From the NCBI RefSeq assembly GCF_009363095.1, contig NZ_CP045295.1, forward strand, positions 2,480,001 through 2,544,000: a stretch of DNA of 64,000 bases, written 5' to 3'. Shown here one piece after another: positions 17,172-25,789 of the stretch. The notes beneath the pieces were generated by a model. That model did not search any database and was not told the DNA's origin. It saw only the letters and a program-made list of their open reading frames with translations. This stretch comes from Paenibacillus cellulositrophicus. Lineage in GTDB: Bacteria > Bacillota > Bacilli > Paenibacillales > Paenibacillaceae. Position 1 is the first letter of the stretch; each line of letters opens with the position of its first letter. A program made the position numbers and the translations under genes.

Positions 17172-19019
17172 TCAATCCAAACGGTACAGCAGCCAAAACT
17201 GCGCGGTTCCGCCGGGAATGTCCTGCCACGTTCCTACATCCGTACCACTATTAATGCTTGCTCCGTTAACGTCAAGCGCTTTTCCCGTCTGCACATTAAA
17301 CCATTTGCAGTAACCGTTGCCGGTATCCACGAGTTTCCACTTTTGCGTATCCAAGCCTTGATACTCGGCTAATCCCGCTCTCCCCCAAGCGGCCGCAGGA
17401 TCGATCACAGTCAAAGCTTTGCCGGAGTCCGGATTCACGAATGAATAGGTTCCGTCCTCATTTAGGGTAACCTTCCAGCGCTGCGCCGCCCCTCCATCGG
17501 AATCGTCCTTCATTTGGGTCCATGTCTCGCCCGCTGCATTTGGGTCGGCCACACTGAGAGCTTTGCCGCCATTCGGGTTGATCAGTTTATACTCGGCTCC
17601 TGGCTTAATCGAGAATGTGTTGCTGCCAGCAAGTTCAATGTAGTCGATGTCAATGGCATGTTTGCTTTTCGCAAATTCGATGACGTTGTTGTAGCCTTTC
17701 TTCAACTCGACTTGGATCGAAACCGTTGCATATTGCTTGCTTCCCGTGTGAGGCAATGCCACCGTCACGGCCGGATGACCGTTCACCGACACCTGTTCCG
17801 AGGCATCGGGACCTGCGGTGTTCGAATACCTAATGTTTAAGGTATAGCTTCCTTCTTCGGGCACAATGACATCCTTGACCGATAAGGAGCTGTTCGTGTT
17901 ATTGAGCCGCACGACTTTGCCGCCGGATGCGCCTGCTTCCTCCTTGATTAACGCTTTGGCCGGTGTTCCATGCTCCGCTTCAATCCGATAATCGCCGGAC
18001 GGAACCGAAAGCGGACCGTTGGTCGGAACTCCGAAATTCGGGGAACCGTCGTTATTCCAGGTAAAAGGCTGTACCCTGGTCGGCCGGGCGCCGCAGCCTT
18101 GGCCGGGTCCGCTGTTGCCGTGGTACACGATCAAATCCTGCGTCCCGTCCTTGGATGGAACAAAGGAGTTGTGTCCCGGAGCGTAGACGCCATTGGCCGC
18201 AGACTTGGCGAAAACCGGCTGATCGCTCTTCGTCCATGACGCGGGATTCAGCAAGTCGCTTGCAGCATCCGCGCTCAGGATACCAAGCGAGTAGTCATCC
18301 TCCCAGCAAGCGCTTGCAGAAAAGACAAGGTATATTTTCCCCTGGTTTTTCAAGATGACAGCGCCTTCATTAACAGGCATGCCTTTCATTTCCCAGTCGT
18401 ATTCGGGCTTGGTCAGAATACTGCTGTCTCCGTCCAGCGTCCACGGATTCGACATAGGTGCGATGGCGATCGCGCTGCCGTGGCTGCCCGACCAATCCCC
18501 ATATGCCGCATACAAAAAGTACAGCCGGCCATTATGGTCGAATACGGTGCCGTCTAGTCCCGCATATTGTGTATTCAGCTTGCCTTTGTCCGTCCAGCTG
18601 CCCTGTAAAGGATCCGGGGAATCATTCTCCAGGACGTATACTCCCCGGCAATCATCGCCGCAGCCGGTATTCGCCGTATAGTAGATATACCATTTGCCGT
18701 CGATATGGTGGATCTCAGGCGCCCAAATATCCTTCAAGCCGGAAGGGGGCGTCCACACCGTCTTCCGTTCTCCCAGATCGATCGCGGTCAGTGATCTGGA
18801 TTTCCAAATGTCCAGCCTGTTGCCTAACGTGCGTGTAAAGTAATAGTACCCATCCGAATGCAGCATCACGTACGGATCCGCTCCCGCCGTATTGATCGGG
18901 TTTGAATAGTTCATCGTTGACGCAGCTGACGTGGGGTAAGCCCCAAAAGAAGTCCATGTCAGCATAAAGAGAAGAATGAGCGATGTGCATTTAAAACCGA
19001 TTCTTCTGACAGCATACAT
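17172..19019 (-). CDS. Secreted GH43 glycosidase with CBM6/35-like and ricin-B-type modules
   Basis: A 615-residue exported enzyme. The signal peptide (MYAVRRIGFK, hydrophobic core) is cut near PTSAAS. The GH43 five-bladed propeller covers about 38-345, with its three acids in ADPYV (Asp48), GLDGTVF and VNEGAV. The block DIWAPEIHHIDGKWYIYYTA is typical of arabinofuranosidase-like GH43 members. A CBM6/35-like sandwich (YRIEAEHG...IDIDYIEL, about 350-470) and a ricin-B-type trefoil with repeated KALSV/KALTV/KALDV (about 475-615) follow. GGAGGT lies 9 bp before ATG 19019. It is a single gene with its own terminator and a palindromic operator. It probably trims arabinose-containing hemicellulose outside the cell; exact linkage unknown. 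Confidence 0.9.
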   Translation of the reverse strand: MYAVRRIGFKCTSLILLFMLTWTSFGAYPTSAASTMNYSNPINTAGADPYVMLHSDGYYYFTRTLGNRLDIWKSRSLTAIDLGERKTVWTPPSGLKDIWAPEIHHIDGKWYIYYTANTGCGDDCRGVYVLENDSPDPLQGSWTDKGKLNTQYAGLDGTVFDHNGRLYFLYAAYGDWSGSHGSAIAIAPMSNPWTLDGDSSILTKPEYDWEMKGMPVNEGAVILKNQGKIYLVFSASACWEDDYSLGILSADAASDLLNPASWTKSDQPVFAKSAANGVYAPGHNSFVPSKDGTQDLIVYHGNSGPGQGCGARPTRVQPFTWNNDGSPNFGVPTNGPLSVPSGDYRIEAEHGTPAKALIKEEAGASGGKVVRLNNTNSSLSVKDVIVPEEGSYTLNIRYSNTAGPDASEQVSVNGHPAVTVALPHTGSKQYATVSIQVELKKGYNNVIEFAKSKHAIDIDYIELAGSNTFSIKPGAEYKLINPNGGKALSVADPNAAGETWTQMKDDSDGGAAQRWKVTLNEDGTYSFVNPDSGKALTVIDPAAAWGRAGLAEYQGLDTQKWKLVDTGNGYCKWFNVQTGKALDVNGASINSGTDVGTWQDIPGGTAQFWLLYRLD

Positions 19020-19052
19020 TGTTCTGGCACCTCCGGTATGTAGTGGTTTTGT

Positions 19053-19080
19053 TGATCGCGATCACGCAAAAACCATTATA
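19053..19080 (-). promoter_or_regulatory. Promoter -10 box with palindromic operator for the secreted GH43 gene
   Basis: On the - strand TATAAT (19075-19080) is followed by TGATCGCGATCA (19053-19064), a perfect 12-bp palindrome with a central CG, flanked by TTTTGT and GCAAAA arms. The palindrome begins about 10 bp past the -10 box, where a repressor would block the start. A central-CG palindrome suits LacI/GalR-family repressors. No convincing -35 box is seen. A second palindrome, AACGTTAACGTT, lies upstream at 19274-19285. Confidence 0.6.
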
Positions 19081-19237
19081 GGCCAGGAAAGGCATGTAAA
19101 GTTACGGAAAGCGGCATATTTCTGCCGGACAAATTAACATAAGATAAACCGGATTCGACGGTCGAAAGCAAGAAAAACGTGTATCGACGTACATTTCTAG
19201 AACAGACAGACCGCGCGCAGCTGCCCCAAAAACCAAA

Positions 19238-19261
19238 GGCCGGCTCAGGAATGAGCCGGCC
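19238..19261 (-). terminator. Terminator of the GH2-GH43 operon
   Basis: GGCCGGCTCA (19238-19247) and TGAGCCGGCC (19252-19261) form a perfect 10-bp stem with a GGAA loop. On the - strand it is followed by TTTGGTTTTT. It sits 70 bp past the end of the GH43/CBM gene. Confidence 0.85.
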
Positions 19262-19330
19262 AACGAAATTTTCAACGTTAACGTTCGGATTAAATTCAAC
19301 CTATGATTACGTGCAGATTATTCATTAAAT

Positions 19331-20728
19331 CTATTTGGCCCGCTTGATGTCAAAAAAGTCGATTTCCCCGTAGCCTGCACCCTTGGTGAAACGGATGGTG
19401 TTGCTGCCCTTTTGAAGCTGAATGCGCGCCGTGGACAATCCCCAGTTCTCCCAGCCTTTATTCGTGATGTAAAAGGGACTCGGCATGCCTGAATTGACAG
19501 CCAGCTGAAGATGGGACCAGTCCCCTCCGGCCGTTCCGTTCGCGGTTCGCGCCATCAATATATATTCGCCGGCTTTCGGCACCTTCACGGCATATTCCAC
19601 GTAGCTGCCTTGCGTATCGATATGTCCGGCCTTCATGCCGCCCGACCCGTTCGGACTTTGCGAAGCGTACGCTGCTCCGCCGAACGTCCCTTTTTCCCCT
19701 TCGACGCGGATATGCGGCGTTTCACCGGAAGGCAGCGGAATCGGGACATTGGGATCGGCCGGTACGCCCAGATTGGGCGTATGGTCGGCATTCCACGTGA
19801 ATTTCTGCATGCGGATCTCCCGGTTCCATCCGGCACCGTCGAATTTGGCCGTATGGTACACAATCCAGTCCTCGGTTCCGTCGGACGATTGGGTAAACGA
19901 ATGATGTCCCGGGCCATATAGCCCGTTTCCAGACGCGAAGATCGGCTGGCTGCGTTTCGTCCAAGAAGCCGGATTCAGCAAATCGCTGGAAACGCTGGCT
20001 GTGATGAGCCCGAGGCAGTAATCGTTCGTCCAGCTTCCGCTCGCCGAGTACACCAGGCTGATGACGCCATCCCGCACAACAACCTGCGGACCCTCGTTGA
20101 CATAAGGCGAGTGGTTGGTCTCCCACGGATAGGTCGGCCTGGAAATTTCAACGCGGTTCGAGTCGATCGTCCAAGGATTGCTCATATGGGCGATGTACAA
20201 GTTCTGACTTACGTTGACATCCCCCTCCCAACCCGACCAAATAAAGTAGAGCTGTCCGCCCGCCTGCAGTACGGTGCCGTCAATGGCCCATTTATTCGCC
20301 TTGTCGGTGATCTGCCCCTTGTTCTGCCAGGTTCCCTGCGTCGGGTCCGCCGACGTATTTTCCATCACGTACATGCGGTGATTCGCGTTGTCTCCGTCAT
20401 CCTTGGCGTAATAGATGTACCAGGCCCCGTCAATATAATGGAGCTCGGGAGCCCATATATTGCAGCAGCCCGTTTCGACGACTCGGGTCGGGGCCGCGTC
20501 GATCGTCGTCAGCTCGGCCGATTTCCAGATCGTTACGTTGCCGCCCGTCGTTTTCGTGAAATAGTAATAACCGTCCGTATGTTTGTAAACCCAGGGGTCC
20601 GCTCCATCCTGCATGACGACGTTATAAACATTGTTCCGGCTGGAAGCCGCGTCCGTGACCTGCCCCATGGGGACGAGCAGCAGCATGCATAACGCAAGCA
20701 GCAGCGGATTACGCACTATGGCCTTCAT
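19331..20728 (-). CDS. Secreted GH43 glycosidase with C-terminal carbohydrate-binding module
   Basis: A 465-residue exported enzyme with a signal peptide (MKAIVRNPLLLALCMLLLVPMG) cut near TDAAS. The GH43 propeller spans about 34-325 with acids in GADPWV (Asp44), AIDGTVL and VNEGPQV, plus the NIWAPELHYIDGAWYIYYA block. A CBM6-like sandwich follows (IRVEGEKGTFGGA, GSYVEYAVKVPKAGEYILMAR, GYGEIDFFDIKRAK, about 340-465). GAGGAGG precedes ATG 20728. It lies 57 bp behind the GH2 gene and is probably co-transcribed with it. It shares family and layout with the 17172-19019 enzyme but has no ricin-type module, so the two may act on different side chains of one polysaccharide. Confidence 0.9.
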   Translation of the reverse strand: MKAIVRNPLLLALCMLLLVPMGQVTDAASSRNNVYNVVMQDGADPWVYKHTDGYYYFTKTTGGNVTIWKSAELTTIDAAPTRVVETGCCNIWAPELHYIDGAWYIYYAKDDGDNANHRMYVMENTSADPTQGTWQNKGQITDKANKWAIDGTVLQAGGQLYFIWSGWEGDVNVSQNLYIAHMSNPWTIDSNRVEISRPTYPWETNHSPYVNEGPQVVVRDGVISLVYSASGSWTNDYCLGLITASVSSDLLNPASWTKRSQPIFASGNGLYGPGHHSFTQSSDGTEDWIVYHTAKFDGAGWNREIRMQKFTWNADHTPNLGVPADPNVPIPLPSGETPHIRVEGEKGTFGGAAYASQSPNGSGGMKAGHIDTQGSYVEYAVKVPKAGEYILMARTANGTAGGDWSHLQLAVNSGMPSPFYITNKGWENWGLSTARIQLQKGSNTIRFTKGAGYGEIDFFDIKRAK

Positions 20729-20785
20729 GTACAGGCATCCTCCTCTTCGGGAATATAAACTCGTACCGTCACCTTCACCTAACCC

Positions 20786-22543
20786 TTAATCTTCAATGGC
20801 CGCTTTGCGGGAATTGATGCGGCGAATCACTTCCGGATCAAACTTCTGTCGTCTGTCGTAGGTGTACAGCCCGTTTACTTCCTGTTCCACGTCATACAGC
20901 TGGGTATAACAAAATCCGAACATCATCGGGTGCTCCAGCAGAGCGCTCGTCAGCCCTTCGTACCGCTGGAGAAACGCCTCCTCGGATGTCGGCCGGTCGC
21001 CGTAGCCCCAAGCCTTGTCGTCCTTCTGGTCGGGGTTCCACCAGATGCCGCCGTATTCGCTGATAAAATAAGGCTGCCCGCCGTACGTCTGCCGGTTCGG
21101 AAACGTGTTATACACCTCGCCGCCCGTTTTCATCGGCTCGTATCTGGCCCGGAACGTCTCCGGATTTTGATCATAATCATGCAGGTCGAAAATATCCGTC
21201 ACGACGTGGAAGTTGCCGCTGGTATCGATCACCGGGCGCGTCGGATCCAGCCGTTTCGTCGTCTCGTACACGATGCGCAGCACTTCGTTATCCTGCTTGG
21301 CGCCGTCCCGGTCCCACGTCTCATTGAACGGGCACCAGCCGATGATCGCCGGATGATTGTAATCCCGCTCCACACCTTCAAGCCATTCTGGCAAAAACCG
21401 CGACAAGCTTCCGGAAGTGGTAATGTCCAGCCCCCAGTTGGCATGCTCTCCCCAGACGAGGTACCCTAGCCGGTCGGCCCAATACAAGAAGCGCGGTTCG
21501 AACATTTTCTCATGAAGTCTGGCGCCGTTGAATCCGAGCCCCAGCGAAATCTCAATATCCTTCCGCAGATCCTCGTCCGTAGGTGCGGTATAGATGCCGT
21601 CCGGATAAAAGCCTTGATCCAGCACGAGCCGCTGGAACACCGACTTTTCGTTGATCCGGAACGCCAGGCCGTCCAGCCGCACCGTCCGCAGGCCGAAATA
21701 CGAATCAACCGCATCGGCATCGGCGTCCGTCAGGTCCGGCCGACCGAGCGACAGCTTCAGGTCATACAGCCGGCCGTGGCCCGCCTCCCACAAATGGACT
21801 TCCGATACAGGCACGGTCACCTTGACGCATGGCCCTTGCACCACAGCCGTGGCCTCACCGACCTCCTTTCCTTCATAGAAGGCGGACGCCTTCAGCTGCG
21901 CTCCAGCGGTATTTCCGCTGACCTTCACTTCCAGGTGCACGCATCCATTCGCCGGATCCGCCACCACTTTCATGTCCGCGAGATACGTTTCAGGGACCTG
22001 CTCCAGCCATACGGTCTGCCAAATGCCCGTCGTGCGCGTGTAGTCGCAGCCATGCGAGTGGAAGCGCTCACTTTGCTTGCCGCGCGGCTGGCTACCCGAG
22101 CGAACGTCATCCTCCGCATAGACGGTCACCACGTTGGCGCCTTCCTTGACATGCGGGGTAATATCGAAGCTGAACGAGGAGTACCCGCCGCGATGCGTGC
22201 CGACGGAGGTTCCGTTCACCCACACCTCGGTTTCGTAGTCGACCGCGCCGAAATGAAGCAGGATTCTGCCGCTGTTCCAATCCTCCGGCAAGGTGAATTC
22301 CCGCTTATACCACACGGCGGCCATGAAGTCCTTATATTCTACGCCGGACAGCTTGCTTTCCGGACAAAACGGAACGGTGATCGTTCCTTCGAGCGCATGC
22401 TCCGGCTGGTGGTAGCCGCGCTCCTTCCCGCTCTTGCCGTGATCGATTTCGAACTGCCAAGGGCCGTTCAAATTCAGCCAGCGGTCCCGCACCCATTGCG
22501 GACGCGGGTATTCGGGACGGGGGATGCTGAGGTTGGATTCCAT
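20786..22543 (-). CDS. Cytoplasmic GH2 glycoside hydrolase (beta-galactosidase/glucuronidase family)
   Basis: A 585-residue enzyme without a signal peptide. It shows the GH2 order: sugar-binding jelly-roll (WLNLNGPWQFEID, GAVDYETEVWVNG), an Ig-like domain (about 185-285) and a TIM barrel. The acid/base is Glu408 (CPFNETWD) and the nucleophile Glu496 (ISEYGG). It is shorter than LacZ and lacks the LacZ-type C-terminal domain. It may hydrolyse galactosides, glucuronides or arabinopyranosides taken up after extracellular cleavage. AAAGGAG precedes ATG 22543. The ArsR-type regulator is transcribed divergently from a 175-bp region with AT-rich palindromes, so it is the obvious target. Confidence 0.9.
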   Translation of the reverse strand: MESNLSIPRPEYPRPQWVRDRWLNLNGPWQFEIDHGKSGKERGYHQPEHALEGTITVPFCPESKLSGVEYKDFMAAVWYKREFTLPEDWNSGRILLHFGAVDYETEVWVNGTSVGTHRGGYSSFSFDITPHVKEGANVVTVYAEDDVRSGSQPRGKQSERFHSHGCDYTRTTGIWQTVWLEQVPETYLADMKVVADPANGCVHLEVKVSGNTAGAQLKASAFYEGKEVGEATAVVQGPCVKVTVPVSEVHLWEAGHGRLYDLKLSLGRPDLTDADADAVDSYFGLRTVRLDGLAFRINEKSVFQRLVLDQGFYPDGIYTAPTDEDLRKDIEISLGLGFNGARLHEKMFEPRFLYWADRLGYLVWGEHANWGLDITTSGSLSRFLPEWLEGVERDYNHPAIIGWCPFNETWDRDGAKQDNEVLRIVYETTKRLDPTRPVIDTSGNFHVVTDIFDLHDYDQNPETFRARYEPMKTGGEVYNTFPNRQTYGGQPYFISEYGGIWWNPDQKDDKAWGYGDRPTSEEAFLQRYEGLTSALLEHPMMFGFCYTQLYDVEQEVNGLYTYDRRQKFDPEVIRRINSRKAAIED

Positions 22544-22572
22544 AGAATAGCTCCTTTTCGGGTTGATTTTAG

Positions 22573-22678
22573 TTAACTAATTAGTTAATCATTAATCCTA
22601 AAATACTCACATAGATAGTAAAATACCCGTGATATTTAGTCAATGATTTTCTTGTTTAGTTAACCTTTTGGTTATACA
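22573..22678. promoter_or_regulatory. Divergent operator region between GH2 gene and ArsR-type regulator
   Basis: TTAACTAATTAGTTAA (22573-22588) is a perfect 16-bp palindrome in front of the GH2 gene. A related imperfect repeat, GTTAACC-TTTT-GGTTATAC (about 22659-22677), lies just before the regulator start and overlaps a TATACA -10-like box (22673-22678). The shared TTAACY half-site suggests one regulator acting at both promoters, including its own. ArsR-family operators are typically AT-rich palindromes of this kind. Confidence 0.65.
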
Positions 22679-22718
22679 ATGGATAGACAACACCTATCAG
22701 ACCGAATCGGAGGCATCT

Positions 22719-23633
22719 ATGGAAATCAAGGTAAGCCACGAAAATCTGCCGTTATTCGTTGCGCTGGCGTCGGATACGCGCATTCGGATGGTCGAAATGC
22801 TCAGCAAAGAAAACCTCAATATTAGGGAAATGGCGCAAAGGCTGAATCTCTCCTCCGCCATCGTCACCAAGCATGTTCAGCAGCTGGAAGAAGCGGGCAT
22901 TCTCCGTACAGAGGTGACTGCGGGCAAGCGCGGTATGCAGAAGCAGTGCTCTCTTCGTCTGGAGCAAGCATCGCTGGTGTTCAAAACGGACGAAGGCCTG
23001 CCGTCCGAGCCGCATCAAGACGGCTATGACGTCGACATTCCAGTCGGCCAGTACTCCAGCTGCCAAGTCAAGCCCACCTGCGGACTGGCTTCCGAAACCA
23101 AGCTGATCGGCATGCGCGACGACCCGCGGTATTTCGCCGAGCCGGAGCATGTCAAAGCTCAGCATATTTGGTTCGCCGCCGGCTATGTCGAATACCGCAT
23201 TCCGAACTACGTCTCCGGCAAAAACAGCATCAGCGAGCTTCGCATCTCCCTGGAGATCGGCTCGGAAGCACCCGGCTACGCCGAAGATTGGCCGTCGGAC
23301 ATTACGTTTCTGCTCAATGACGTTCCCGTGTGCGTCTGGACTTCTCCGGGCGACTTCGGCAGCGTACGCGGAAAGCTGAACCCTTCGTGGTGGGATCCCG
23401 GAAGCTCCCAGCACGGCCTGCTGAAAACGCTGCTGGTGACCTCTTCCGGCACGTATATGGACGGCGTGCGGATGTCGGATGTATCGATACAGGATATTCC
23501 GATCCTGCCCAGAGAAGAAATCCGATTCCGGATTCTGTCGCCGGAGGATGCGCGGAACGCCGGCGGCGTCAGCTTGTTCGGCAGGCACTTCGGCAATTAC
23601 GGGCAGGACATTCAAGTCCGAATCCGCTACTAA
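22719..23633 (+). CDS. ArsR-type transcriptional regulator with large C-terminal ligand domain
   Basis: A 304-residue protein. Residues 8-75 form a winged helix of the ArsR type (LPLFVALASDTRIRMVEML, NIREMAQRLNLSSAIVTKHVQQLEEAGIL). Instead of ending near residue 110 it continues with about 200 residues of beta-rich sequence (FAAGYVEYRIPNYVSG, ISELRISLEIGSEAP, ITFLLNDVPVCVWTSPGDFGSVRG, HFGNYGQDIQVRIRY). That part recalls a jelly-roll sugar-binding fold. No metal-binding Cys pattern is present in the helix. ATG 22719 follows GGAGG; the frame is open further upstream but runs into the operator. It probably senses a saccharide and controls the divergent GH2-GH43 operon. Confidence 0.82.
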   Translation: MEIKVSHENLPLFVALASDTRIRMVEMLSKENLNIREMAQRLNLSSAIVTKHVQQLEEAGILRTEVTAGKRGMQKQCSLRLEQASLVFKTDEGLPSEPHQDGYDVDIPVGQYSSCQVKPTCGLASETKLIGMRDDPRYFAEPEHVKAQHIWFAAGYVEYRIPNYVSGKNSISELRISLEIGSEAPGYAEDWPSDITFLLNDVPVCVWTSPGDFGSVRGKLNPSWWDPGSSQHGLLKTLLVTSSGTYMDGVRMSDVSIQDIPILPREEIRFRILSPEDARNAGGVSLFGRHFGNYGQDIQVRIRY

Positions 23634-23636
23634 GCC

Positions 23637-23694
23637 AAAGGCTCAGGCCAAACGGTTATGTTTGCAAGAACATGCCGCTTAGTCTGAGCCTTTT
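23637..23694. terminator. Terminator between ArsR-type regulator and cytoplasmic GH43
   Basis: AAAGGCTCAG (23637-23646) pairs with CTGAGCCTTT (23684-23693), with a 37-nt interior that can fold further. T-rich DNA follows on the + strand and TTTGGC on the - strand, so it can serve both converging genes. Confidence 0.7.
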
Positions 23695-23729
23695 GTGATA
23701 CTTTTTTCATATACTTGGCCTTCCTTCGA

Positions 23730-24689
23730 TCATTCCTCTCCAGACGGCACAGGGAGATAATGCATATCGCTCCAGGGAACGCCGAAATCGGGCGTACCAT
23801 CCGGATTCCAGCCGAACTTCTGTATGCGCGTCGAGCGGAGGCTCGTATCGGAGCCGGGCGAAGGAAGGGCATGAAAGACGATCCAGTCCTCCTGATCATC
23901 CGGAGACTTCGTAAAGCTGTTATGGCCTGTTGCATATACTCCGTTTTCTACACTTTTGCGAAATACAGGCTGCATCGATTTTTGCCATGAAGACGGATCC
24001 AGCGGATCGGCATCTTCATTCATCGTGAGCATACCTAAGGCATAATCCTCAGACCACGTGGTGCTTGCCGAATACACCAGAAAAATCCGGCCGTTGCGAT
24101 GCAGCGTGACGGGACCTTCATTAATGGCCATTCCGCCTTGCTTTTCCCACGGGAGTGTCGGGGCAGTGAGCAAATGATGTTCCCCTATTAATGTCCAAGG
24201 ATTGGCCATTTGGGCAATGTATATCGCAGATCCATAATCGGGGAAGTTTCCGTAGCCGGCATACAGAAAATAGAGCTCATTCCGCAAGGACATCACGGTG
24301 CCGTCCAACCCCGGGACTGGCGTCTCCAGCGCCCCTTTCCAGCTCCAATCGCCTTCCAGCGGATCAGCATTTTCGTTCTCCAGTACGCATATCCGGCGTG
24401 ATTCATCGCCTCCCCCATCGTTCGCTGTATAGTAGATGTACCATTTGTGATCCAAATAATGTATTTCCGGCGCCCACAAATTACAGCTGTAGGGACCTCC
24501 CGGTTCGGGCGTCCAGATGGTCTTCTTGCGCCCCCAGACCAATCCCGTCAAGCTGGAAGATTGGGTAAGCTCCAAGCAGCCTGATCTTGTTGCCATAAAG
24601 TAGTAGCTGCCATCCTTGTGCTTAAGCACCCAGGGATCGGCGGCGTTGGCTACGATGGGATTGCAAAACGTCTTCGTTTTGGTGGACAT
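23730..24689 (-). CDS. Cytoplasmic GH43 glycosidase
   Basis: A 319-residue single-domain GH43 without a signal peptide (MSTKTKTFCNPIVANAADPWV). The three acids are in AADPWV (Asp18), GLDGTVM and INEGPVTL, with NLWAPEIHYLDHKWYIYYTA and YATGHNSFTKS as in the two secreted paralogues. It probably removes arabinose or xylose units from imported oligosaccharides. AAAAGGAG precedes ATG 24689. A cre-like sequence lies 74 bp upstream of the start. The gene is monocistronic, between the two regulators of the island. The + strand of its intergenic region carries no gene. Confidence 0.9.
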   Translation of the reverse strand: MSTKTKTFCNPIVANAADPWVLKHKDGSYYFMATRSGCLELTQSSSLTGLVWGRKKTIWTPEPGGPYSCNLWAPEIHYLDHKWYIYYTANDGGGDESRRICVLENENADPLEGDWSWKGALETPVPGLDGTVMSLRNELYFLYAGYGNFPDYGSAIYIAQMANPWTLIGEHHLLTAPTLPWEKQGGMAINEGPVTLHRNGRIFLVYSASTTWSEDYALGMLTMNEDADPLDPSSWQKSMQPVFRKSVENGVYATGHNSFTKSPDDQEDWIVFHALPSPGSDTSLRSTRIQKFGWNPDGTPDFGVPWSDMHYLPVPSGEE

Positions 24690-24762
24690 CTTCTCACTCC
24701 TTTTCCCTGAACAAAGCAGTCATCCCTCTAATTATCCCGTGCGATCCTAAGGTAAACAATGT

Positions 24763-24776
24763 TGAAAGCGATTTAC
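24763..24776 (-). promoter_or_regulatory. cre-like site (catabolite control) upstream of cytoplasmic GH43
   Basis: TGAAAGCGATTTAC fits the first twelve positions of the CcpA consensus TGWAANCGNTNWCA and misses the last two. It sits 74 bp upstream of the GH43 start, near where its promoter should be. Confidence 0.45.
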
Positions 24777-24827
24777 TTTTTGCGCATAAAAAGGAATTAC
24801 CGAATCGTTTTCGACCGACGAAAAAGA

Positions 24828-24849
24828 GAACCGTCCTGCCGAACGGTCC
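24828..24849 (-). terminator. Terminator of the AraC-type regulator gene
   Basis: On the - strand GGACCGT (24843-24849) and ACGGTTC (24828-24834) form a 7-bp stem with one G-T pair and an 8-nt loop, followed by TCTTTTTC. It lies 16 bp after the gene end. Confidence 0.7.
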
Positions 24850-24864
24850 TCATCATCATTCAAT

Positions 24865-25707
24865 TCATGGATTCTGTTTGCGCCATTCCAGCGGAGTGAC
24901 TCCAGTCGATTGGATAAAGAACTCATAAAACCGGCTGGATGAAGTAAACCCAACCTCAGAGGCAATCAAATCGATCGCCTTGCTCGTTTGCTGTAACAGC
25001 CGTTTGGCCTCCATCAAACGAAGGCTGATGATATATTGCTTGGGCGAGACGCCGACCGATTCCGTAAATTTCTTCCGAAGGTTGCTTTCGGACAGAAAAT
25101 GACGCGCTGCCAGTTCGTTAACAGTAATCCGGGTATGATAGCTGCTGTGAATTTCTTTTAACACTTCTTCTATGACCCCGTGACGGATATCTGCTCCAGG
25201 CACCGCCGATTCTAAGTTACGCTGGAATACCAGCAGTGCTGTCTCAAAAGCGATCCTCATCATGTTGTAGGAGTCGATCGTTTTCCTTTGGGAATTCCAT
25301 TCTTTCTCCAACTGAAACAAACTGATTTCCACCCAGCGCGTATCGTCAGCGTCGAGATGGCTGCTCCGGATGCGCTGCGACTCACTCTCCGCTTCATGAA
25401 AGAGATATTGGCAGTGGACCGGAAGGAGATCATGGAGAAAATGAACGGAAACACCCTTCCAAGGTTTTGTACACACGAAGCCATGATGAAGCCCGGAAGG
25501 GATTAGGATCAGGTCACCGGCAGCTACCTTGATATTCTGTTCGGAAGAGCTGTAGTATCCATCCCCTTCCAAAATAAGCGTTAACTCATCATATTCATGG
25601 GAATGCGACATAAAGAGGCCCTCACCTTGACTTGCCTGAAAGGTGTGAGGTTTAAAGCGCTCCATACTGACTACAAAACTCTTAACACGGTTTCCCAAAG
25701 TTAGCAT
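24865..25707 (-). CDS. AraC-family transcriptional regulator (cupin sensor)
   Basis: A 280-residue regulator. The N-terminal cupin (HSHEYDELTLILEGDGYYSSSEQNIKVAAGDLILIPSGLHHGF, about 35-80) probably binds a sugar. The C-terminal pair of helix-turn-helix units (ITVNELAARHFLSESNLRKKF, AIDLIASEVGFTSSSRFYEFF, TPLEWR, about 185-280) is the AraC/XylS signature. The start is unsure: AAGAGG touches ATG 25707, whereas the in-frame TTG three codons later (25696-25698) has normal spacing. It sits beside the GH43 gene, so control of the sugar island is the likely job. Confidence 0.88.
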   Translation of the reverse strand: MLTLGNRVKSFVVSMERFKPHTFQASQGEGLFMSHSHEYDELTLILEGDGYYSSSEQNIKVAAGDLILIPSGLHHGFVCTKPWKGVSVHFLHDLLPVHCQYLFHEAESESQRIRSSHLDADDTRWVEISLFQLEKEWNSQRKTIDSYNMMRIAFETALLVFQRNLESAVPGADIRHGVIEEVLKEIHSSYHTRITVNELAARHFLSESNLRKKFTESVGVSPKQYIISLRLMEAKRLLQQTSKAIDLIASEVGFTSSSRFYEFFIQSTGVTPLEWRKQNP

Positions 25708-25789
25708 CCTCTTTCCCTTGACGCTTCTTTCTCCTTTTCATTCTATGAAGTCCGTATCGCCCCGTCAATGATCCCGATAAGCCGAAATT

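Noticed and set aside
22752..23615. 287-residue open frame opposite the ArsR-type regulator
   Set aside because: Shadow of a gene with clear domains on the + strand and a ribosome site.
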